A stretch of DNA of 64,000 nucleotides from an uncultured Aquimarina sp. Its GTDB lineage: Bacteria; Bacteroidota; Bacteroidia; Flavobacteriales; Flavobacteriaceae. Each line of letters begins with the position of its first letter. Positions within the stretch are counted from its first letter, which is position 1. A model generated the notes under the pieces. It was not told the origin of the DNA, did no database searches, and saw only the letters and a program-made list of their open reading frames with translations. Shown here piece by piece: positions 53,871-63,939 of the stretch. The translations under genes and the position numbers were made by a program. Location: positions 868,001 to 932,000 of the forward strand of contig CANMSO010000001.1 of the NCBI GenBank assembly GCA_947500545.1. Direction: 5' to 3'.

Positions 53871-53900
53871 TAATGCATTCTGGTTATATCAATAAAACAA

Positions 53901-54488
53901 TCAAATACTAATTTCCTTTATAAACCTTCTATCTTTCAAGGTGAAGTAAATAGCGTACTTACCTGATGGCACTCCTGAAAAATTATATGCTCTTTCAAGA
54001 ATTAATTTGTCATCTTTAACCTTCTCTTCAAGTAACATAATACCTTCTCTATCATAAATAGAAATATGTAAAGGAGTCTTTTCTGCTCTGGTTAGCATTA
54101 CTCTAACTACCGAATTCTTTACAGCAACATTTGGTTTAAATATAGTAACTGCAGAATTCTGGATCAAAGCGATTCCTTTCGGGTTCTTTAAAACGGGAGT
54201 AACCTTAACGTCAAATTCGGTTTCGGTTTCTACAAAATAGATACCATCCTTAACCGTTCCTAAATTGAAATACTTTCTATAGGTAGGCATAGCATCTAGA
54301 GTAACGTTAAATAGTATCTCGCCCGAGTAATCTTTAAGATATAGTTTCTGTCCTTTGCTAATGTTAGACAATGAAACATTAATTGTTGAAGAGTTCTCGA
54401 TTTTTACAGATAAAACATCTGATGCTTTTACGTAGGTACTAAACAGTATAGCACATATAAGCAAGCTTAGGTTAATTACTCTTTTCAT
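53901..54488 (-). CDS. Secreted protein with two fibronectin-like/T9SS-like modules, unknown function
   Basis: 195 residues. Signal peptide cleaved after VKAS (residue ~23). Two beta-rich repeats follow (LYLKDYSGEILFNVTLD with GTVKDGIYFVETE; HISIYDREGIMLLEEKV with GVPSGKYAIYFTLK), each like a short Ig/T9SS-sorting-domain fold. It is not a T9SS cargo itself, since the modules form the entire protein. Role unknown. Confidence 0.6.
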   Translation of the reverse strand: MKRVINLSLLICAILFSTYVKASDVLSVKIENSSTINVSLSNISKGQKLYLKDYSGEILFNVTLDAMPTYRKYFNLGTVKDGIYFVETETEFDVKVTPVLKNPKGIALIQNSAVTIFKPNVAVKNSVVRVMLTRAEKTPLHISIYDREGIMLLEEKVKDDKLILERAYNFSGVPSGKYAIYFTLKDRRFIKEISI

Positions 54489-54695
54489 AACTTTCTAGTT
54501 TTAGTTGTTAATGTTTGTTGAGACAAATCTACAACGGGGACATATGACTAAACACAACAATATTTGCAGATATATGTGCTATATTAACATAAGTAAGTAC
54601 TGAAAAACCGTAGCTGTGTTAAATTAACATATTTTTCGATTTAATTTTACAATATTTTAACAACTAGAGTACAATATTAGTTTTAAAATTGAGCC

Positions 54696-55568
54696 ATGAA
54701 AAATGTAAAACCTGCTTTAGAAAAAATTACACCAGAGTTTGGAAGCTCTCTTTATTATGAAACATTTTCAATAGAAAACAAGAACAAAACTCCTATTTGG
54801 CATTATCATCCCGAAATCGAAATTGTTTATGTAAATGGCGGAACAGGAAAAAGACAGATGGGAAGTCATATGTCTTATTATCGAAATGGAGCATTAATGT
54901 TAATTGGTTCTAATCTCCCCCACTGCGGTTTTACAGATGGCATGACAGGTAATAGTAGTGAAACCATAATTCAAATGTTACCTAATTTTCTAGGAAGTTC
55001 CTTTTTTGATATCCCAGAAATGAATGCAATAGGAAAACTTCTTGAGCAAGCAAAAAAAGGGATTGTTTTTCATGGTGATACCAAAAGAAGAATCGGGGCA
55101 CAAATAGAATCATTAAAAGGCTTAGGGTCATTCGAAAAATTAATAGGTATTCTTCAGGTGCTTCAAGAGATGCAAAAAACCAATGACTATACCGTACTAA
55201 ATGCTGAAGGGTTCACTGTAGAGACAGCTCTTCAAGATAACAATAGAATAAATCTGGTTTTTAATTTTGTGCAACAAGAGTTCGGGAGACCGATACCTTT
55301 AGAAGAAATTGCAGATAAAGTAAGTATGAGCATACCTGGGTTTTGTAGATATTTCAAAAAAATAACAGGAAAAACATTTACCCAATTCGTAAACGAATAT
55401 AGATTGGTTCACGCAGCCAAATTATTACATGAAAAGCAAACTAGCATTACAGATATCTGTTACGAAAGCGGTTTTAGCAACTTTTCACATTTCAATAAAT
55501 TATTCAAGCAGTTTACCGGTAAAACACCAAGCATGTATAGAAATGAGTTAAAATATATAGTTACCTAG
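54696..55568 (+). CDS. AraC-family regulator with cupin sensor
   Basis: 290 residues. N-terminal cupin-like domain (WHYHPEIEIVYVNGGTGKRQMG) and C-terminal AraC double HTH (IPLEEIADKVSMSIPGFCRYF; ITDICYESGFSNFSHFNKLFK). Cytoplasmic; likely senses a small sugar-like ligand. It is unlike the membrane-tethered regulators of the island. Neighbours give no clear target. Confidence 0.9.
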   Translation: MKNVKPALEKITPEFGSSLYYETFSIENKNKTPIWHYHPEIEIVYVNGGTGKRQMGSHMSYYRNGALMLIGSNLPHCGFTDGMTGNSSETIIQMLPNFLGSSFFDIPEMNAIGKLLEQAKKGIVFHGDTKRRIGAQIESLKGLGSFEKLIGILQVLQEMQKTNDYTVLNAEGFTVETALQDNNRINLVFNFVQQEFGRPIPLEEIADKVSMSIPGFCRYFKKITGKTFTQFVNEYRLVHAAKLLHEKQTSITDICYESGFSNFSHFNKLFKQFTGKTPSMYRNELKYIVT

Positions 55569-55578
55569 GTTATTGCTT

Positions 55579-56199
55579 CTAAATAATATCAATACTCCCC
55601 TTACCTTCTCTAACTAAAACAGGCTCACCACTGGTAAGATCAATTACAGTAGATGGCATGTTATCACCATAACCACCATCAATAACTATATCTACCAATT
55701 TATCCCACTTTTCAAGTATTAATTCAGGATCGGTAGTATATTCAATCACTTCGTCTTCATCATAAATTGAAGTGGATACTATGGGGTTTCCTAACTCTTC
55801 GACAATTGCGGTACATATATTATTATCGGGAACACGAATACCTACAGTTTTCCTTTTCTTAAAAACAGTTGGTAAATTATTACTTCCAGGAAGAATAAAA
55901 GTATAAGGCCCAGGAAGTGTTCTTTTCAATAATTTAAAGGTGCTAGTATCAATCTGCTTTACATAATCAGAAAGATTACTTAAGTCTTTACATATAAACG
56001 AGAAATTTGCCTTGGCAAGTTTTACTCCTTTTATTTGCGCTATTTTTTCTAAAGCTCTATTATTGGTTATATCACACCCCAAACCATAGACAGTATCTGT
56101 AGGATAGATTATCAGTCCTCCACCTCGCAAGCAGTCCACCACACGTTGAATTTCGCGCGGATTAGGGTTATCATTGTATAATTTTATAAACTCTGCCAT
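55579..56199 (-). CDS. L-threonylcarbamoyladenylate synthase (YrdC/Sua5 type)
   Basis: 206 residues from ATG 56199; the frame to 56247 would add a hydrophobic tail foreign to the family. Makes threonylcarbamoyl-AMP for t6A modification of tRNAs reading ANN codons. Motifs: GGLIIYPTDTVYGLGCD, KRTLPGPYTFILP and VGIRVPDN. Located 84 bases after the start of the helicase-side gap; may stand alone. Confidence 0.9.
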   Translation of the reverse strand: MAEFIKLYNDNPNPREIQRVVDCLRGGGLIIYPTDTVYGLGCDITNNRALEKIAQIKGVKLAKANFSFICKDLSNLSDYVKQIDTSTFKLLKRTLPGPYTFILPGSNNLPTVFKKRKTVGIRVPDNNICTAIVEELGNPIVSTSIYDEDEVIEYTTDPELILEKWDKLVDIVIDGGYGDNMPSTVIDLTSGEPVLVREGKGSIDII

Positions 56200-56282
56200 G
56201 TAAAATGATATAAATAAAGGTAACGTAAAATAAACAATCGTGACCAATGAGTAATACTTTGCTTCTAAATATAAAATTTGTT

Positions 56283-58610
56283 TTATAAAACCTTAAGTTT
56301 AGCAAACCTCAGTAATAACTTTTTGATTCCGCCTTTTTCAAAATGAATTTCGGCCTTCTTATCTTGTCCTACACCCTCAATTTTAATGATCTTTCCTTTC
56401 CCAAACCTCATATGTTCTACTGCTGTTCCTGGTATCAAGTCTCCATCAAATAGATTCGTATTAGTTTCGGTAGTTGATCCATTAGAAGTAGGCCTAAGCT
56501 TTCGTAACTTACGTAACTGTTCTTCATTTGGTTTATGTGCCAATGGTGGTGCTCCGGAAACAGGTTTTTTAAGTCTTAATTTACTCTTGTCTACTTCTCC
56601 AAATATATCAGAATCTATTAATGGTTTATAACGATAGCTTTCTATTGGTGTCATATATTCAAGAAACTGTTCATCTATCTCTTCTATAAATCTACTAGGT
56701 TCTGCATCTACAAGCTTTCCCCAGCGGTATCTTGATTGTGTATATGTAAGATAAGCTTGTTTTTCTGCTCGTGTTAACGCAACATAAAACAAACGTCTTT
56801 CCTCTTCGAGTTCACTTCGGGTATTCATACTCATTCCAGATGGAAAAAGGTCTTCTTCCATTCCTACAATATATACATGTGGAAATTCTAGTCCTTTAGC
56901 TAAGTGAATTGTCATTAGCGCTACTCTATCATCATCTCCTGTATCTTGATCCAAATCTGTAGCCAATGCTACATCTTCTAAAAACTCTGCTAATGAGCCA
57001 GTCTCGTCTGCCAATTCCTTTTGGCCTTCAACAAAATCCCTAATACCATTAAGTAATTCTTCTATATTCTCTATACGAGCAATACCTTCTGGCGTTCCAT
57101 CCTTCTTAAGCTCTTGCAAAAGTCCTGTTTTCTTTGCGACCATCTCGGCCAATACAAATGCATCAGAAGTTTGATTTGTGATTTGAAAACTTTTGACCAT
57201 ATTCATAAAGTTCTCTAATCGAGTTTTGGTACCGCTATTGATCTTCAAGTTAATTCGATCAAGATTTTCGATCACTTCAAAAATAGAGCGGTCATAATGA
57301 TTAGCAGCTACAACTAATTTATCTACTGTAGTAGCACCAATTCCCCTTGCAGGGTAGTTAATCACTCTTTTTAATGCTTCTTCGTCTTTTGGGTTAATGA
57401 TTAAACGTAAATATGCCAGTACATCCTTTATTTCTTTACGTTGATAGAATGAGAGTCCGCCATAGATTCTATATTTTATATCTCGCTTTCGAAGTGCATC
57501 TTCAATGGCTCTGGACTGGGCATTTGTTCTATACAACACAGCAAAATCACCGTTAGGAAGTTGATGCTGCATTTGATTTTCAAAAATAGAACTTGCCACA
57601 AATCGTCCCTCATCTCCATCTGTCAATAGCCTATTAACTATAATTTTGGGTCCAGGATCATTTGCCGTCCATACAACCTTATCAAGTTTGGTTTTATTTT
57701 TATCAATAATCGAGTTTGCAGCTTCGACTATATTTTTTGTAGATCTGTAATTTTGTTCCAGTCTATATTGCTGAACATTATCATAATCTCGTTGAAAATT
57801 CAGAATATTATTAATATTTGCTCCCCTAAAAGCATAAATACTTTGCGCATCATCACCTACAACACAAATATTCTGAAATTTATCTGACAAAGCCCTTACA
57901 ATAAGATATTGAGAATGGTTTGTATCCTGATACTCATCTACCAATATATATCTAAAGCGATTCTGATATTTGGACAAAACTTCTGGAAAACGATTTAACA
58001 ACTCGTTTGTTTTTAATAATAGATCATCAAAATCCATAGCTCCAGCCTTAAAACAACGATCAACGTAATGTTGATAAATCTCTCCCATTCTAGGTCGCTT
58101 TGCCATGGCATCTGCTTCTACCAGCTCAGAATTTTGAAAATAAGCTTTAACGGTAATCAAACTATTTTTGTAGGATGAAATTCTAGAATATACCTGCTTA
58201 TACTTATAGATATCTTTATCCAGCCCCATCTCTTTTATTATTGAGGCGATCAAGCGTTGAGAATCCTGAGTATCGTAAATTGTGAAATTTGAAGGATATC
58301 CTAGTTTATCAGCCTCAAACCTTAAGATCTTGGCAAAAATAGAGTGAAACGTACCCATCCAAAGATTTTTGGCCTCACTAGAACCTACAATACTAGCGAT
58401 ACGCTTTTTCATTTCACGTGCTGCCTTATTGGTAAATGTTAAAGACAATATATTAAAAGCATCAACTCCTTGATGCATTAAATATGCTATACGATAAGTA
58501 AGTACTCGTGTTTTTCCAGAACCCGCTCCTGCAATTACGATCATTGGGCCATCCTTCTGTAGTACCGGAGCCCGCTGTGCATCATTCAATTCTGCTAAAT
58601 ATTCTTCCAA
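56283..58610 (-). CDS. UvrD/PcrA-type DNA helicase
   Basis: 775 residues. Superfamily 1A helicase with Q motif (LNDAQRAPV), Walker A AGAGSGKTRVLT, motif II VDEYQDTNHSQ, motif III GDDAQSIYAFRGA, motif IV QNYRST, motif V MTIHLAKGLEFPHVY and motif VI VALTRAE. It unwinds DNA 3'-5' in repair and replication. The C-terminal Tudor-like end (GTAVEHMRFGKGKIIKIEG) supports PcrA-type. Confidence 0.95.
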   Translation of the reverse strand: MEEYLAELNDAQRAPVLQKDGPMIVIAGAGSGKTRVLTYRIAYLMHQGVDAFNILSLTFTNKAAREMKKRIASIVGSSEAKNLWMGTFHSIFAKILRFEADKLGYPSNFTIYDTQDSQRLIASIIKEMGLDKDIYKYKQVYSRISSYKNSLITVKAYFQNSELVEADAMAKRPRMGEIYQHYVDRCFKAGAMDFDDLLLKTNELLNRFPEVLSKYQNRFRYILVDEYQDTNHSQYLIVRALSDKFQNICVVGDDAQSIYAFRGANINNILNFQRDYDNVQQYRLEQNYRSTKNIVEAANSIIDKNKTKLDKVVWTANDPGPKIIVNRLLTDGDEGRFVASSIFENQMQHQLPNGDFAVLYRTNAQSRAIEDALRKRDIKYRIYGGLSFYQRKEIKDVLAYLRLIINPKDEEALKRVINYPARGIGATTVDKLVVAANHYDRSIFEVIENLDRINLKINSGTKTRLENFMNMVKSFQITNQTSDAFVLAEMVAKKTGLLQELKKDGTPEGIARIENIEELLNGIRDFVEGQKELADETGSLAEFLEDVALATDLDQDTGDDDRVALMTIHLAKGLEFPHVYIVGMEEDLFPSGMSMNTRSELEEERRLFYVALTRAEKQAYLTYTQSRYRWGKLVDAEPSRFIEEIDEQFLEYMTPIESYRYKPLIDSDIFGEVDKSKLRLKKPVSGAPPLAHKPNEEQLRKLRKLRPTSNGSTTETNTNLFDGDLIPGTAVEHMRFGKGKIIKIEGVGQDKKAEIHFEKGGIKKLLLRFAKLKVL

Positions 58611-59010
58611 CGTAACATTTTTTTAAAGATCGAAATTTAAGGAAAGAATGACGGTTTTGAAACCTATACTCCTTCTTTTTGTAAACAAATATTAGTCAAT
58701 AACTTTTAGAGATTAAAACAATCAATTCAAGTACTAATTTTTCCTAATAAAGAAACATCAAAAAATAATTTAAAGCACTAAAACCAGAAACGATAAAATA
58801 TAAGAAATACAATCAATCCCTACTATTTTAAGAGAAAATGACTTTATAGCACAATAATGGCAAAACACCTTATTTTCCTACATTTATGCATTTTTATTAA
58901 ATTTTTTATGGATAAAATGCAATATTTTAAGATAAAATGTATTATATTTAAAATATCTTTTCACAAATACTGTTTAAAAAAACCAGAAAATTATATCCAA
59001 ATCTAACACT
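58611..59010. other. Intergenic region without recognised feature
   Basis: AT-rich 400-base gap between the divergent helicase and 59011 genes. GATAAAATG occurs twice near 58912-58941. No small ORF or hairpin is convincing. Confidence 0.3.
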
Positions 59011-59298
59011 ATGGCCCCAAACATGAATGTACAATTTATAGAAAAAGAACAGATCAAATTTTTAAAGTTTCCCAAAGAAGATGTATTAAATAAAAGAAAA
59101 GATCAGATTGACCGATTTCTAGAATTACAAAGAGCGCTTTCTCTTGGTAATTTGGAACGTCAAAAGGTAAGAATCATTTTCGTAGATGATAATGGATTCA
59201 AAAAAGTAGAAACAACAATCTGGGGAATTACCGATAAAGAGGTTATTCTAAAACAGTCTACTATAATACCGTTAGAAAGAATTATAAGTATTTCTTAG
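59011..59298 (+). CDS. Conserved small flavobacterial protein of unknown function
   Basis: 95 residues, no signal. Central region KRKDQIDRFLELQRALSLGNLERQKVRIIFVDDNG and end ILKQSTIIPLERIISIS suggest a helix followed by small beta strands, similar to the SH3/LSm-like fold of short RNA-binding proteins. The likeness is by eye only. I know it as a conserved flavobacterial hypothetical protein. Stands alone. Confidence 0.65.
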   Translation: MAPNMNVQFIEKEQIKFLKFPKEDVLNKRKDQIDRFLELQRALSLGNLERQKVRIIFVDDNGFKKVETTIWGITDKEVILKQSTIIPLERIISIS

Positions 59299-59574
59299 TT
59301 CATAATAAATTAGATATTTCACATTAGAGATATAGTTAATTATTTAGTGTATAGACGTATTTTTAAACAAAATACGTCTATCTATTTTACATCATAATAA
59401 ATCATAGCTAATAGTTTAAACAAGGTACTCTCTTTTTGTCCCCAACATTTTTATAAATAAATCATAATAATTCATTTGTTGTATACTATCCCTTTTTTTA
59501 TTACGTTGGATGAATTATTAGGCATTTTTGGTTTCCCCCAAATCGTAATCTATTAAACCTCTTTAACCTAAAAA

Positions 59575-61959
59575 ATGAATAAGAAAATCTTTAAGTTCTT
59601 CCTCGTATTTATCGCTATCTACGGGAGTACTACCTACGCACAATCAGAAGATCAATACCTTATTTCTGAAGATCAACAAAGTTTTATAAATAGTATTATT
59701 ATTGGTCAAAAGAATAACAAGCCAACAACGATACAAATTTCAAAAAATCAATCGCTTTTACTTTCTCTCAATATAAAAAGACAAACTGACAACGGTATTG
59801 CCTTAATTGGGTCTATTGATAATCAAAAAACATCTACATTCTCTTTCTCTTCTAATAATGGAAAATTGGTTGGTGATATTGTTTTAAATAATTCCAAAAA
59901 AGCGTATAAATTATTTACTGAATCAGATGGTAAAGTATTTATTAAAGAGACAGATATTCATAAGGTTCTTTGTGTAGATTTTGAAAAAACTACCGTAAAA
60001 GAAGAGAACGCTAATATTCCTAGATCAAGAATGGCTCCTCAATTAGAAAGTTTACCTGGGGCATCAGGAATTATATACTTGGATTTTGATGGTGAGGTTG
60101 TATCTGGGACGAGATGGGTTGGTGGTGGCCAAATCAATGCAGAATCGCCAAACTTTTCGGATGAAAAAATCCTAAATATATGGAAGATCATGGCGGAAGA
60201 TTTTAGGCCTTTTAATCTTAATGTGACTACCAGAAGAGATCTCTTTGATGCAGCACCAAGAAATCGTAGAATGATGTGTATATTCACCTCTACAAGTGAT
60301 GCAGCTCCAGGTTCTGGAGGTGTAGCTTATCTAAGATCTTTTTCTTCTAATTCTTTTGACGATCCTTGTTGGGTTTACAATATTGGTTCTACAAGGGCTG
60401 CAGGTGAAACCGGATCTCATGAAGTTGGACATACCCTTGGACTAGCACATGATAGTAAAGGAAGTACCGAATATTATGCTGGTCATGGTAAATGGAGCCC
60501 GATCATGGGCTGGAGTGCCAGTAGACAAATTGGACAATGGAGCAAGGGGGAGTTTGAAGGAGCAAATCAAACACAAGATGATATAGCCGTAATTGGAGCT
60601 AACTCTAATGGTGTAGGTTTTCAAAATGACGATCATGGTGATGATATTAATAATGCCACTAGCTTAAAAGTAGATTCTGAAGGAGAAGTAGATTCTGATC
60701 AAAATTTTGGTCTGATTAACAATCAAGGAGATAAAGATGTATTTTCATTTGTTACAGAAACCGGAGAAGTATCTTTTACTTTTAACCCGGATCCTGATTA
60801 TCCTAATCTAAATATACAAGCAAGAATTTTAAATGAATTAGGCGAAGAAGTTGCTTTTTCAGATCCATTAGGTTTAAGTGCATCTATAAGCACTAGTCTT
60901 CCCGGAAGCAACTACTTTATAGAGATTGATGGTGTGGGTGAAGGAAACCTAATTGATGGATATTCTGATTATGCATCTTTGGGTAATTATTCTATATCTG
61001 GTAACTACAAGCCAGGGAATAACCTACAGCCGCCTATTACCAATTTTGAAGCTACAAAAAATGGTTGTTCCACCGTAGAATTTAAAAGCACTACAATCAA
61101 TAAAGTAAGTTCTTACTTATGGAATTTTGGTGATGGTACAACGTCTACAGAACAAAACCCAACACACAATTATGACACCGGGGGAACATTTACAGTATCT
61201 CTTACAGCTACTAATGAAGTTGGAGAAAACACAAATGAGAAAACCAATTTTGTAAGCATAAACATACCCGATCAACCCGTGGGAACCGATCAAAATATTT
61301 GCCCTGGAGAATCGGTAACAATTACAGTTTCAGGAAATAGTGAATATCAATGGTTTGATCAACCTACTGGTGGTTCACCAATAGCAACAGGGGCTACTTA
61401 TGAAACTCCTACCCTTGATGCCACTCGTACATATTACGTTTCTGGCGTTATAGATGAATGTGCTACAAATACCAGAACAGAGGTAAAAGCAATCGTATTA
61501 GAAAACCCTGCCCCACCTATTATCATAGTTAACCAGGACCAAAGATTATCTATCGCGACTGAGTTCTCTAGCTACCAATGGTTTTTTGATGGAGAAGCTA
61601 TTGATGACGGTAATCAAGCACAGTATTTACCCCAACAAATGGGAGAATATAGTGTACAAATATTTAATGAAGCTGGTTGTAGTACGATATCAGGGACATT
61701 TGAAGTTGATCAATCCCAACTTAATTTAAGTTTGGATACCAGAGTTTTCACCTACTACCCTAACCCTGTAAAAAGTGATCAACTATTATTTATTGATGGG
61801 GTAACCGCAAATGATTACGATCTTCAGATTATCGATATCCTTGGTCAAACGGTAATGAAATCTATACCTAAATCTGAAATAGATACATCTGATCTATCTG
61901 ATGGATTATATATCATACTTATTAATAACAAACCCATAGGTAAATTTGTAAAGAGATAA
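59575..61959 (+). CDS. Secreted zinc metalloprotease with PKD domain and T9SS sorting domain
   Basis: 794 residues. Signal peptide ends near TTYAQ (residue 23). Zinc motif HEVGHTLGLAHD near 282 with a later Met-turn candidate (SPIMGWSAS), metzincin type. A PKD domain at ~490-565 (YLWNFGDGTTSTEQNPTHNY), an Ig-like segment (CPGESVTITVSG), and a type IX secretion C-terminal domain at ~720-794 (YPNPV, LQIIDILGQTVM, LSDGLYIILI, KFVKR). It is exported over the outer membrane by T9SS and is probably an extracellular protease. Confidence 0.9.
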   Translation: MNKKIFKFFLVFIAIYGSTTYAQSEDQYLISEDQQSFINSIIIGQKNNKPTTIQISKNQSLLLSLNIKRQTDNGIALIGSIDNQKTSTFSFSSNNGKLVGDIVLNNSKKAYKLFTESDGKVFIKETDIHKVLCVDFEKTTVKEENANIPRSRMAPQLESLPGASGIIYLDFDGEVVSGTRWVGGGQINAESPNFSDEKILNIWKIMAEDFRPFNLNVTTRRDLFDAAPRNRRMMCIFTSTSDAAPGSGGVAYLRSFSSNSFDDPCWVYNIGSTRAAGETGSHEVGHTLGLAHDSKGSTEYYAGHGKWSPIMGWSASRQIGQWSKGEFEGANQTQDDIAVIGANSNGVGFQNDDHGDDINNATSLKVDSEGEVDSDQNFGLINNQGDKDVFSFVTETGEVSFTFNPDPDYPNLNIQARILNELGEEVAFSDPLGLSASISTSLPGSNYFIEIDGVGEGNLIDGYSDYASLGNYSISGNYKPGNNLQPPITNFEATKNGCSTVEFKSTTINKVSSYLWNFGDGTTSTEQNPTHNYDTGGTFTVSLTATNEVGENTNEKTNFVSINIPDQPVGTDQNICPGESVTITVSGNSEYQWFDQPTGGSPIATGATYETPTLDATRTYYVSGVIDECATNTRTEVKAIVLENPAPPIIIVNQDQRLSIATEFSSYQWFFDGEAIDDGNQAQYLPQQMGEYSVQIFNEAGCSTISGTFEVDQSQLNLSLDTRVFTYYPNPVKSDQLLFIDGVTANDYDLQIIDILGQTVMKSIPKSEIDTSDLSDGLYIILINNKPIGKFVKR

Positions 61960-62096
61960 AACTTACAAAAACAATAAAGTATAAAGCTCATTATTTCATT
62001 GAAATGGTGAGCTTTCTTAATTGTAAAAAATCTAACTATTATTTTAACTTTCCTTTAATAGATTTTTGAATATCTTTAGAAACCAAAAATTAACTT

Positions 62097-62627
62097 TTGA
62101 AAAGCATAATATCACATTTCATCCTTATTCTATTACCCGTACTACTCTTTTCTCAAGAAGAAGGCAAAATCATAACGGCATATGGCAAAACATTTGAAGT
62201 TGTACAACCAGATTTTAAAACAGATAAACTTAGTGACCTAAAAGCAGTTTTTGATGTTGGAAGAACATTCAATGATAGCTCAAAAGTAAATCCTCTTATC
62301 AATACCGCTGCACGATATCTAAACATGCATGTAGATGCCGGAGTGCCTTTTGAAAAATTAAAAGTAGCCTTGGTGATTCATGGTTCTGCTGCTAATGATA
62401 TTTTAAACAATACAAAATATAAAGCCAAATACGGAATTGATAATCCTAATGCCGGGCTTGTCTCTGCCCTATCAGAAAAAGGTGTGCAAATTATTTTGTG
62501 CGGACAAACGGCGGCTCATCGAAATATTACTAAAGAAGATGCTCTTCCTGAAATAAAATTTGCTTTATCAGCAATGACCGCTCTGGTACAATTACAAAAC
62601 GAAAACTACAGACTTATTAATTTTTAA
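62097..62627 (+). CDS. Periplasmic DsrE-like protein
   Basis: 176 residues from TTG at 62097 (no ATG fits the signal peptide SIISHFILILLPVLLFSQ). The mature part has KLKVALVIHGSAANDILNN and VQIILCGQTAAHRNI with one Cys, like the DsrE/DsrF-like family of sulfur-relay proteins. Its role in the periplasm is not known. Directly followed by the amidohydrolase gene (5-base gap), likely one transcript. Confidence 0.8.
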   Translation: MKSIISHFILILLPVLLFSQEEGKIITAYGKTFEVVQPDFKTDKLSDLKAVFDVGRTFNDSSKVNPLINTAARYLNMHVDAGVPFEKLKVALVIHGSAANDILNNTKYKAKYGIDNPNAGLVSALSEKGVQIILCGQTAAHRNITKEDALPEIKFALSAMTALVQLQNENYRLINF

Positions 62628-62632
62628 AACCA

Positions 62633-63928
62633 ATGAACAATACACACAAACAATACCTTTTAGGTATATTCTTATTGGCAATTTGCTCAATACAGGCCCA
62701 AAAAATTGACCCAGAGGTTAATTCTATGGCAGAAAAATTAGAATCAAAAGTAATCGAATGGAGAAGAGATTTTCATCAAAATCCAGAACTTTCTAATCGA
62801 GAATTTGAAACTGCCAAAAAGATAGCAAAACACCTAAAAGACTTAGGACTTGATGTTAAAGAAAATGTTGCTAAAACTGGTGTTGTGGCTGTCCTTAAAG
62901 GAAGTAAGGAAGGCAAAACAGTTGCTTTAAGAGCCGATATTGACGCTTTACCAGTTACAGAACGAGCAGATGTACCTTTTAAATCAACAGTAAAAACTAC
63001 TTTTTTAGATACTGAAGTTGGCGTAAGTCATGCCTGTGGTCATGACACGCATACAGCTATATTGATGGGGGTTGCTGAAATTCTGGCAAAACATAAAGAC
63101 AAAATAACGGGTACGGTAAAATTTATCTTTCAACCAGCTGAAGAAGGACCACCTCCTGGAGAAGAAGGAGGAGCAAAATTAATGATTAAAGAAGGCGTAC
63201 TAAAAAACCCTGATGTAGACGCTATTTTTGGTTTACACATTAACTCAGGTACAGAAGTTGGAAAAATACGTTATAAGCCAGGTGGGACAATGGCTGCGGT
63301 AGAACGATTTGTTATTGACGTAAAAGGAAAGCAAACTCATGGTTCTGCTCCGTGGACCGGTGTTGACCCTATCCTTATTTCAGCAAAAATAATCGATGGA
63401 CTACAAACTATTATTAGTAGAGAGACACCATTGGTAAATGAAGCAGCTGTAATTACGGTAGGTAAAATCACCAGCGGTGTAAGATTTAATATCATTCCTG
63501 AAAGTGCAGAAATGATAGGTACCGTACGTACATTAGATCCAAGTATGAGAGAACTAATTATTCGTAGAATGAATGAAATGGTTCCTTCTATTGCCAAAAC
63601 TTATGGTGGTGAGGCTACAATAACATTTCAGAACAACACATCTATAACATATAATGATCCTGATTTGGTAAAAAAGATGTTACCAACTATTGAAGGTATC
63701 GCAGGTAAGGAAAATGTAATTTTATCAAAAGCGACTACCGGTGGTGAGGATTTTTCGTATTTTCAGGAAGTAGTTCCTGGGTTTTACTTCTTTTTAGGAG
63801 GTAAATCTCCAAAAACAGAGAAAGCTGCTTCACACCATACTCCAGATTTTTATATAGACGAAAGCGGTCTGTTATTAGGAGTTAAAGTAATGTCACAATT
63901 AACACTTGATTATCTAAACGCACAATAG
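62633..63928 (+). CDS. M20-family amidohydrolase (HipO/ILR1-like), secreted
   Basis: 431 residues. Signal peptide cleaved after IQAQ (~residue 23). M20D motifs: RRDFHQNPELS, GKTVALRADIDALPV, HACGHDTHTAIL (metal ligands) and FQPAEEGPPP (Glu-Glu). It removes an acyl group from N-acyl amino acids or related amides in the periplasm. Close relatives are hippurate hydrolase and auxin-conjugate hydrolases. It follows the DsrE-like gene. Confidence 0.93.
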   Translation: MNNTHKQYLLGIFLLAICSIQAQKIDPEVNSMAEKLESKVIEWRRDFHQNPELSNREFETAKKIAKHLKDLGLDVKENVAKTGVVAVLKGSKEGKTVALRADIDALPVTERADVPFKSTVKTTFLDTEVGVSHACGHDTHTAILMGVAEILAKHKDKITGTVKFIFQPAEEGPPPGEEGGAKLMIKEGVLKNPDVDAIFGLHINSGTEVGKIRYKPGGTMAAVERFVIDVKGKQTHGSAPWTGVDPILISAKIIDGLQTIISRETPLVNEAAVITVGKITSGVRFNIIPESAEMIGTVRTLDPSMRELIIRRMNEMVPSIAKTYGGEATITFQNNTSITYNDPDLVKKMLPTIEGIAGKENVILSKATTGGEDFSYFQEVVPGFYFFLGGKSPKTEKAASHHTPDFYIDESGLLLGVKVMSQLTLDYLNAQ

Positions 63929-63939
63929 ATTACTGTATA